Shown one piece after another: positions 58,783 through 64,000 of a stretch of 64,000 nt of DNA (position 1 is its first letter; each line of letters opens with the position of its first letter). Source of the stretch: JAYQKL01 sp049890195. Lineage in GTDB: Bacteria > Pseudomonadota > Alphaproteobacteria > RS24. The position numbers were made by a program, and so were the translations under genes. The DNA lies in NCBI GenBank assembly GCA_049890195.1, contig JBMHBY010000003.1:1-64000 (forward strand), written 5' to 3'. The notes beneath the pieces were generated by a model. The model saw only the letters and a program-made list of their open reading frames with translations. It ran no database searches and was not told the origin of the DNA.

Positions 58783-60318
58783 ATGTTTATGTCAGCAGAA
58801 GAATACCGCGAATCCCTGAGACAACGCTCTCCGCGTGTCTTTTTGGGCGGCGAACAAATTGATAGCGTGGCTGATGAGCCAAGACTCGAACCCGGCATCA
58901 ACGCCACCGGACTGACCTATGATTTCGCGCGTGTGGAAGATTACAAGAAAATCATGGTGGGTGAAGGGCTGGACGGCAGGCCCACCAACCGCTTTTTGAC
59001 GCTCAACAAATCCCGGCAGGATTTGATCAACAAGCTCGAAGCCATCCGCCTGACCTGCCAATATGGTGGTTGCACCCAGCGATATTTGACACAAGACGCC
59101 TTCAACGGACTGTGGGAGGCATGTCACCGCATCAGCGCGCGCACCGGCAATGAAAGCCTGGCCCGCCTCGAAAACTACATTCAACACGCCCAGGACAATG
59201 ACCTCGCCATCGGCGTTGCCATGACCGACGGCAAAGGCGACCGCAGCCGCAAGCCGGCGGATCAGGAACAGCCGCTTTCCTTTGTCCATGTCACAGAGCG
59301 CAGGGCGGACGGAGTGGTCATATCCGGCGTCAAAGCCATCATCACCGGCGGTCCCTACATGCATGAACTGCTGGTCATGCCATGCCACCGCATGCGCGAG
59401 GAAGACAAGGATTTCGCCATTTCCTGCGCCGTGCCGATTGATGCTGACGGACTGACCATCGTCACCCGCCCATCCGGCCGGCCGGGCAACGCCGCCGCCC
59501 CGTTCAGCGCCAAATTCGCGCAATCCGTGGCGGTCGCGCATTTTGACAATGTGTTTGTGCCGATGGAGCGGGTGTTCATCAACGGTGAGTATGAAGAAGC
59601 CCACATCATGACCACCCATTATGCAACCCATCACCGGCACAGCTGCATCGGGGCCAGGGCCGGTTTCGGGGATCTGCTGATCGGGGCCGGTGCACTGGTT
59701 ACTGAGGCCAATGGCCTTGATTTTGAAAAATCCCATCACCTGCGCGACAAAATGGTGGAACTGATCAAAATCACTGAAGGCTTTTATGCCTGCGGCATCG
59801 CCTCCTCAACCTATGCCGAGGAGGACCCGTCCGGCACATTCCGACCGGAACAAATTTACGCCAATATCGGCAAGCTTCTGCTGGCCAACCAGATTTACGA
59901 CATGCACCGTCTGGCTCATGACGTGTCAGGCGGCATGGTTGTCGCCCTGCCGACCCCGGATGAGGACCATAATCCGGAAACAGCCCCGATGCTGTCTGAT
60001 CTGTTGCGGGGCCGGGCCGACATCCCCTACCAACATCGCGCCAATGTCGCACGCTTCATTGAAGACATCACCGCCTCAGAAACCGGCGGCTGGTATTCCG
60101 TCATCAGCCTGCATGGCGGCGGTTCACCGGAGGCCATGCGGATGGAAATTCTGCGCAACTATCCTGTCCGTGACCGGGTTGAATTGGTCCAGTCCCTGCT
60201 AGACCGCAGCGCCCTGGATCTGGGGCAAGGCCCATCTAAGGACAAACAACCCGGCCGGTGCTGCACCAAAGGGTGCGCCGAAGATGATGTGCCGGCTGAC
60301 CCCAAGCAGGCCGGGTAG
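58783..60318 (+). CDS. HpaB/AbfD-type flavoprotein (4-hydroxyphenylacetate 3-hydroxylase family)
   Basis: A 511-residue protein of the family that holds 4-hydroxyphenylacetate 3-monooxygenase and 4-hydroxybutyryl-CoA dehydratase. GDRSRKPADQEQPLSFVHVTER, GVKAIITGGPYMHELLVMP and HHRHSCIGARAGFGDLLIGAG are family blocks. AbfD binds a [4Fe-4S] cluster with Cys99/Cys103/His292/Cys299; here there is C92-x4-C97 and His284, but the last ligand position is Ala291, with Cys288 close by. The C terminus carries RCCTKGC. The start is ATG 58783 after TGAGG; ATG 58756 is less likely. It probably works on a CoA ester made by the divergent CoA transferase. Confidence 0.85.
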   Translation: MFMSAEEYRESLRQRSPRVFLGGEQIDSVADEPRLEPGINATGLTYDFARVEDYKKIMVGEGLDGRPTNRFLTLNKSRQDLINKLEAIRLTCQYGGCTQRYLTQDAFNGLWEACHRISARTGNESLARLENYIQHAQDNDLAIGVAMTDGKGDRSRKPADQEQPLSFVHVTERRADGVVISGVKAIITGGPYMHELLVMPCHRMREEDKDFAISCAVPIDADGLTIVTRPSGRPGNAAAPFSAKFAQSVAVAHFDNVFVPMERVFINGEYEEAHIMTTHYATHHRHSCIGARAGFGDLLIGAGALVTEANGLDFEKSHHLRDKMVELIKITEGFYACGIASSTYAEEDPSGTFRPEQIYANIGKLLLANQIYDMHRLAHDVSGGMVVALPTPDEDHNPETAPMLSDLLRGRADIPYQHRANVARFIEDITASETGGWYSVISLHGGGSPEAMRMEILRNYPVRDRVELVQSLLDRSALDLGQGPSKDKQPGRCCTKGCAEDDVPADPKQAG

Positions 60319-60323
60319 TTTTT

Positions 60324-61244
60324 TTGCACAGCCTTGCGCTTCTTTTTGAACCCCATATCTGGGTCTTTGCCGCGCTGGGTGCAGGTCTTGGGCAAGCCCT
60401 TCGCTCCGTAATACAAAAACATCAGCGCGAGGGTCTCGGCCTTTATGGCAGCGCCTATGTCCGCTTTGTTTTCGGCATACCTGTTGCCTGGCTGCTGCTG
60501 TTCCTTGTTGTCGACCCTGTGCCGGATTTGACCGGCTTTTCGATTAAGTTTTATGGCCTGCTGCTGGCGGCAAGCCTGATCCAGATTCTGTTCACCATCC
60601 TGCTGGGTCATGCCTTTGAACAGCGCAATTTCGCCACCTCCATCACCCTGTCCAAAACCGACGCCATTCAAGCCGGCATTTTTGAGTTGATTTTTCTGGC
60701 CGTCTTGCCCGGACTGAATGTCGTGGCGGCCATCCTGCTGGGTCTGTTCGCTGTCGCCCTACTGACCCTGTCCAAAAATGCCGGGCGTCTGCCTTGGCGC
60801 GACCGGTTTGAAATCAACTCCGTCATGTTGGGTCTGGCCGCCGGCTTCTGCCTCGGCTTTTGCTCGGTGCTGTTCAGGCTGGCCATGGACACCCTGCCGG
60901 AACTGGCGTTTCTGGACCGCGCCATTTTGGCATCCACTTTGGCGATCAGCCTTCAGACCATCATTATGGGTGTCGGGCTGCGGATCTATGCGCCGGATGA
61001 GCTGCGGGCATGTCTGCGCAGCGGCTGGAAAAGCCTGCCGGCCGGCAGCATTGCCGCCGTCACCACTTTTTTGTGGTTCCTCGCCTTTAATGAAAAAGGG
61101 GTTGCACCGGTACGGATGCTCGGTCATGTCGAGATCCTTTTCAGTCTTCTTTTCGGCAGCCTGTTTTTCAAGGAAAAGGTCAGCCGGCCTGAAATGGTCG
61201 GTATTGTCCTGATCATCATCTCGGTTGTGATTTTGTTAAGCTGA
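60324..61244 (+). CDS. EamA/DMT-type permease
   Basis: A 306-residue, 10-helix transporter: two EamA-like halves, with TSITLSKTDAIQAGIFELIFLAVLPGL and RMLGHVEILFSLLFGSLFFKEKVSRPEMVGIVLIIISVVIL as the conserved helix 4-5 and 9-10 segments. The start is TTG 60324, directly after the HpaB-type gene, with stops in frame just upstream; the start is weakly supported. It may export or import a pathway compound. It overlaps the convergent AzlD-like gene by nine bases. Confidence 0.82.
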   Translation: MHSLALLFEPHIWVFAALGAGLGQALRSVIQKHQREGLGLYGSAYVRFVFGIPVAWLLLFLVVDPVPDLTGFSIKFYGLLLAASLIQILFTILLGHAFEQRNFATSITLSKTDAIQAGIFELIFLAVLPGLNVVAAILLGLFAVALLTLSKNAGRLPWRDRFEINSVMLGLAAGFCLGFCSVLFRLAMDTLPELAFLDRAILASTLAISLQTIIMGVGLRIYAPDELRACLRSGWKSLPAGSIAAVTTFLWFLAFNEKGVAPVRMLGHVEILFSLLFGSLFFKEKVSRPEMVGIVLIIISVVILLS

Positions 61245-61577
61245 CCAGTGCTGCCGCACCACCAAAGCGCTGAACACCGCCAGTCCGATAATCACGCCGT
61301 AAATCGATTTTTCCGGCTTCCACATGCAAACCAACATGGCGAGGGTGAAGGCAAACACGCGGTCAAGCAAGGCCGTATGCGCCAGCGCCCCGGACGGGAA
61401 CACGACAATCCTGAACATCAGGCCGGTGATCATGGCATAGGCGATGGAATTGATATAGATGAACACCCTACTGTCGGTTTCAATGTAACGGCTCAACGCA
61501 ACACCAAGAAACCGCCAGATGAATGTTCCGGCAACCGCCACACCAAGCAACACCCAATGCTCAGACGGTCCGCTCAT
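61236..61577 (-). CDS. AzlD-like permease small subunit
   Basis: A 113-residue protein with about four membrane helices, including FIWRFLGVALSRYIETDSRVFIYINSIAYAMITGLMFRIVVFPSG and LDRVFAFTLAMLVCMWKPEKSIYGVIIGLAVFSALVVR. This pattern matches AzlD, the small partner of AzlC in branched-chain amino acid (and analogue) export. ATG 61577 overlaps the end of the AzlC-like gene, so translation is coupled. Confidence 0.82.
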   Translation of the reverse strand: MSGPSEHWVLLGVAVAGTFIWRFLGVALSRYIETDSRVFIYINSIAYAMITGLMFRIVVFPSGALAHTALLDRVFAFTLAMLVCMWKPEKSIYGVIIGLAVFSALVVRQHWSA

Positions 61578-62352
61578 CGCGCATCCTTTTGACAATCAGT
61601 TCATGCAGGGCCAACGCCGCGCACCCTGCAGCGCCGGCAAGCAAAATGCTCCACTCCCCGGCGAACGGGTAGCTGATTGGCCCGACGGCGCCGCCGGTCA
61701 GCGCGGCAACCAGATAGGGTGTATGGCGGACGGACAGGACCAGTGAGCTGAGATAAAGCGGCATAATGAACAGTGGAATGGCCATCATCCATAGCGGAAT
61801 GAAGGGATGCAGGAAAAAGCCGAGAGTCACCCCCGTCACGACCATCAGCACAAGGGAAACGCTCATTCCCTTGAAATAGGCCAGCAAACCGGGGGCATGA
61901 AACCGCTTTTGGGCGGCCGCGACTTCCGTCCAGCTGGTCGGTGACAAAAACTGGGCCAGGAACAGCTGACGGAAAAACCCTATCTTCTGCCCGTTGAAGT
62001 CCATCAGCGTGACCGAGGACAACACAATCAGAAATGTCCTGATATTGGCCAAGGCAATGGCGACAAACATCAGCACCATATCGGCGTTGGCGGATAACAG
62101 CGTCACAAACACCATCATGCCGGGCATACTCCAGGTGGACAGAGTTGCGGCGATGGCAAGGTCAAAGCCGATGCCCATATCATGCGCAAATGTGCCAAAG
62201 CCGGCCATGGTCGCCCCCATGGCCATGCCGGGCAGAAAGAAACCGCGCCGTAAGCCCTGCCGTGAAGCGGAGGGCTGGTCATGCCCCTGCGCCGCCGCCC
62301 GCTCGGCCTTTAGATCATTTTTTGCCAAACAAAGCCTCGCGAGCATCCTCAT
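61561..62352 (-). CDS. AzlC-like permease large subunit
   Basis: A 263-residue, about six- to seven-helix protein: GFFLPGMAMGATMAGFGTFAHDMGIGFDLAIAATLSTWSMPGMMVF is the conserved AzlC N-terminal half, followed by LFLAQFLSPTSWTEVAAAQKRFH and helices near the C terminus. With AzlD it exports branched-chain amino acids or related compounds. Its first about 12 codons overlap the end of the GST gene, so the true start may be a little later. It follows the two GST genes in one leftward unit. Confidence 0.82.
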   Translation of the reverse strand: MRMLARLCLAKNDLKAERAAAQGHDQPSASRQGLRRGFFLPGMAMGATMAGFGTFAHDMGIGFDLAIAATLSTWSMPGMMVFVTLLSANADMVLMFVAIALANIRTFLIVLSSVTLMDFNGQKIGFFRQLFLAQFLSPTSWTEVAAAQKRFHAPGLLAYFKGMSVSLVLMVVTGVTLGFFLHPFIPLWMMAIPLFIMPLYLSSLVLSVRHTPYLVAALTGGAVGPISYPFAGEWSILLAGAAGCAALALHELIVKRMRDERTV

Positions 62353-62998
62353 CGGGATTGCCGATTTTCATGACATCAGCCAAAACCGCCATGCCCTTCT
62401 GCACGGCCGGGCGCGCCTCAAGCCGTTCGACCCAGGCTTTGACATTCGGGAAATCCCCGAGGTCAATCTCATGCAGGTCCCGCACTTTTGCGGCACACCA
62501 CGGATAGGTGGCCATATCAGCAATGGAATAGGCGCCGGCGAGATAGTCCCGGGTCGATAATTCCTTGTCCATCAGGCCGTAAAGCCGCACGGTTTCATTA
62601 AAGTAGCGATCGATTCCATATTGAATCTTTTCTGGCGCATAGCCCTTGAAGTGTCCGCATTGTCCAAACATCGGCCCAACATTGGCGCATTGGAAAAACA
62701 GCCATTGCAGAACAACCGACTGCTCGACCGGATCCTCGGGCAGAAATCTCCCCGATTTCCGCGCCAGATAAATCAGTATGGCACCGGACTCGAAAACCGT
62801 GTGCGGCGTCCCGCCCGGCCCGTCATGGTCAACAATGGTCGGGACACGGTTGTTCGGATTGAGCCTCAGGAAGGACTCTTCATGCTGGTCCCCCTTGAGG
62901 ATATTGACGGGCTTGACGTCATAATCCAGACCCATTTCCTCCAGCGCCACACTGGCCTTATAACCGTTCGGGGTCGGCCAAAAATAAAGATCAATCAT
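62315..62998 (-). CDS. Glutathione S-transferase (YfcG/YghU-like, Nu class)
   Basis: A 227-residue GST: IDLYFWPTPNGYKASVALEEMGLDYDVKPVNILKGDQ, LNPNNRVPTIVDHDGPGG and FESGAILIYLARKSGRFLP match the Nu-class disulfide reductases YfcG/YghU; the T-P-N-G motif replaces a catalytic Tyr or Ser. It may reduce disulfides or conjugate glutathione. It overlaps the previous GST gene by four bases and the AzlC gene by 38. Confidence 0.88.
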   Translation of the reverse strand: MIDLYFWPTPNGYKASVALEEMGLDYDVKPVNILKGDQHEESFLRLNPNNRVPTIVDHDGPGGTPHTVFESGAILIYLARKSGRFLPEDPVEQSVVLQWLFFQCANVGPMFGQCGHFKGYAPEKIQYGIDRYFNETVRLYGLMDKELSTRDYLAGAYSIADMATYPWCAAKVRDLHEIDLGDFPNVKAWVERLEARPAVQKGMAVLADVMKIGNPDEDAREALFGKK

Positions 62999-63726
62999 GC
63001 ATTTTTCTCCGCCAACGCCAGACAGTCGCGGACAGCCTGCTGGCAGCGTTCTGCACTGTCATCACCTTCGAAATCCCTGTTGTAATGCGACTGCACGGAT
63101 GGGCGCTGAATCGCCTCATCATACCAGGCGGACAGGGCCGGGCGCCCTTCGCGCCAATCGTAATTCGGGTAGATCGGGTCTTTTGCCTCATAAAACTCGG
63201 CCCGGAAACCGATATAGCTGATTGCATGGAGCATCGAGGCGTGGCCGACATCAAATTGCGCCCAGCCCTTTTCCGCATCCCGGTCAAGTTTGTCCAGACC
63301 CCGGTTGAATTTCGGCCACAGCCATTCAAACAGGTTCATGCTCCATTCGCTCTCCGGCTTCCATTGCTCCATCACCATTTGCACCGTGTTTTCGAAAATG
63401 GTGTCGCACAACGCCAGACGGCTGACGGCATCCCAGCGGGCCGGGCCGGGTTCGGGATACATTTTATGAGCCTTGGATGTGGCATCCAGATATTCGCAAA
63501 TGGCCTGGCTGCCGTAGATCGGCTGCCCCTCATCGGTCACCAAGGTCGGCACTTTACCCAGCGGGTTGATGGGTGTGATGTCATAAGCGTCCCCGCAATC
63601 CTCACCGGCATTGTTTTTGAACGGAAACGTCGCGACACGATCGAGATCATCCCAATGCCCGCATTCATGGGCCGTGACCAGAACCTTGTGAACAAATGTG
63701 TGAAATGGTGAATAAAAAAGTTTCAT
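62995..63726 (-). CDS. Glutathione S-transferase family protein
   Basis: A 243-residue protein: MKLFYSPFHTFVHKVLVTAHECGHWDDLDRVATFPF at the N terminus with the thioredoxin fold, INPLGKVPTLVTDEGQPIYGSQAICEYLD for glutathione binding, and a helical second domain. ATG 63726 after GGGAGG is chosen over a longer frame from 63759. It heads the leftward unit GST-GST-AzlC-AzlD and is divergent from the isochorismatase-like gene, with a GntR-type operator between. Confidence 0.85.
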   Translation of the reverse strand: MKLFYSPFHTFVHKVLVTAHECGHWDDLDRVATFPFKNNAGEDCGDAYDITPINPLGKVPTLVTDEGQPIYGSQAICEYLDATSKAHKMYPEPGPARWDAVSRLALCDTIFENTVQMVMEQWKPESEWSMNLFEWLWPKFNRGLDKLDRDAEKGWAQFDVGHASMLHAISYIGFRAEFYEAKDPIYPNYDWREGRPALSAWYDEAIQRPSVQSHYNRDFEGDDSAERCQQAVRDCLALAEKNA

Positions 63727-63782
63727 TTTGCCAAACCTCCCAAAACTAAGCTTGCGCACAGCGCACTATCAACTATATTACA

Positions 63783-63796
63783 TTGGTACGGACTAT
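63783..63796. promoter_or_regulatory. GntR-type operator, copy 3
   Basis: TTGGTACGGACTAT, nearly identical to copy 2 at 58709 over the first 12 bases. It lies in the 86-base divergent region between the GST (63726) and isochorismatase-like (63813) genes. Confidence 0.72.
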
Positions 63797-63812
63797 TTAA
63801 AAGAGTAAACTT

Positions 63813-64000
63813 ATGGCTTCATACATAGATGAATTCACACGCCCGATTGACCTATGTCCACAAAGTACAGCACTGATTGTGGTGGATATGCAATATGCAA
63901 GTGGCAGCCGCACCCATGGGCTGGGGAAAATGCTGGGCGACCAGGGCCGTCTCGACAGCGCCCAATACCGCTTTGACCGTATTGAGAACCTTGTCATCCC
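63813..64000 (+). CDS. Isochorismatase-like cysteine hydrolase, partial (runs off the window)
   Basis: The first 62 residues of a protein cut by the window end: YIDEFTRPIDLCPQSTALIVVDMQYASGSRTHGLGKMLGDQG and later YRFDRIENLVI. ALIVVDMQ with the nucleophile-activating Asp is the family signature; the catalytic Lys and Cys would lie beyond 64000. Relatives hydrolyse amides such as N-carbamoylsarcosine, ureidoacrylate or nicotinamide, which would fit next to hydantoinase and RidA genes. The start is ATG 63813 with a GAGTAAAC stretch upstream. Confidence 0.75.
   Translation, partial: MASYIDEFTRPIDLCPQSTALIVVDMQYASGSRTHGLGKMLGDQGRLDSAQYRFDRIENLVI

Noticed and set aside
1..64000. CRISPR arrays, rRNA operons, insertion-sequence transposases
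   Set aside because: No regularly spaced repeats, no rRNA-like sequence and no transposase motifs were seen on either strand.

Overview
The window looks like a chromosomal segment of an alphaproteobacterium of moderately high G+C, probably a free-living, nutrient-scavenging one. This rests on an Irr-type iron control element in front of bacterioferritin (Irr is an alphaproteobacterial regulator), E. coli-like Fur boxes at two other iron genes, and a gene set of P450s, Rieske oxygenases, CoA transferases, SDRs, glutathione transferases and TonB receptors. I cannot name the genus. There are no rRNA genes, CRISPR arrays or intact prophage.

Layout. 1-1982 is the end of an integrated element: one gene with polymerase-A-like motifs, a set of repeats, and a tRNA-Arg(CCG) 3' part that probably marks an attachment site. 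2.0-12.2 kb is a catabolic cluster: a MAPEG protein, an NTF2-like protein, a P450, a Rieske oxygenase, an HxlR regulator with a perfect palindromic operator, a GST, a CaiB-type CoA transferase, two SDRs, a TauD-type dioxygenase and an MFS carrier. 12.2-15.9 kb holds a Fur-controlled siderophore receptor, an aromatic flavin monooxygenase and tRNA-Arg(CCT). 15.9-17.9 kb is a small insertion: an orphan MuF-domain protein (toxin candidate) followed by a frameshifted membrane protein that could be its partner. 18.0-27.2 kb has methylmalonyl-CoA epimerase plus Rieske oxygenase, a DUF3604 protein, an SSS symporter pair, a KshA/DAF-36-like Rieske plus P450 operon, and a divergent haloalkane dehalogenase. 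27.3-34.6 kb is envelope and metal handling: a ZnuD-like receptor with a His/Asp/Glu-rich loop, an acyl-CoA carboxyltransferase, a secreted repeat protein next to a TPR/beta-barrel protein (possible type XI secretion pair), and bacterioferritin with its ferredoxin. 34.7-50.5 kb is a second catabolic block: two ALDHs, an HCCA isomerase, a nitronate monooxygenase, several SDRs, SnoaL-like proteins, and a second DUF3604 protein. 50.6-64 kb is a third block: RidA, an Asp/Glu-racemase-like protein, hydantoinase B and A, a GntR regulator, a CitE-like lyase, a CoA transferase, an HpaB/AbfD-type flavoprotein, transporters, two GSTs and an isochorismatase-like hydrolase.

How the parts work together. 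Two shared DNA motifs found by eye tie distant genes together. A motif close to MTGAACGRMRTTCGGAAATY lies between the P450/Rieske operon and the dehalogenase (26.2 kb), before the SnoaL/epimerase/DUF3604 operon (46.05 kb) and before the SDR-ALDH operon (47.65 kb). A second, palindromic motif built on TTGGTACGGACCAA lies at the GntR/hydantoinase promoter region (55.84 kb), the CoA transferase/HpaB promoter region (58.71 kb) and the GST/isochorismatase promoter region (63.79 kb), and is probably the GntR operator. The substrates are not visible from sequence; CoA transferases, a carboxyltransferase and methylmalonyl-CoA epimerase suggest breakdown through CoA thioesters.
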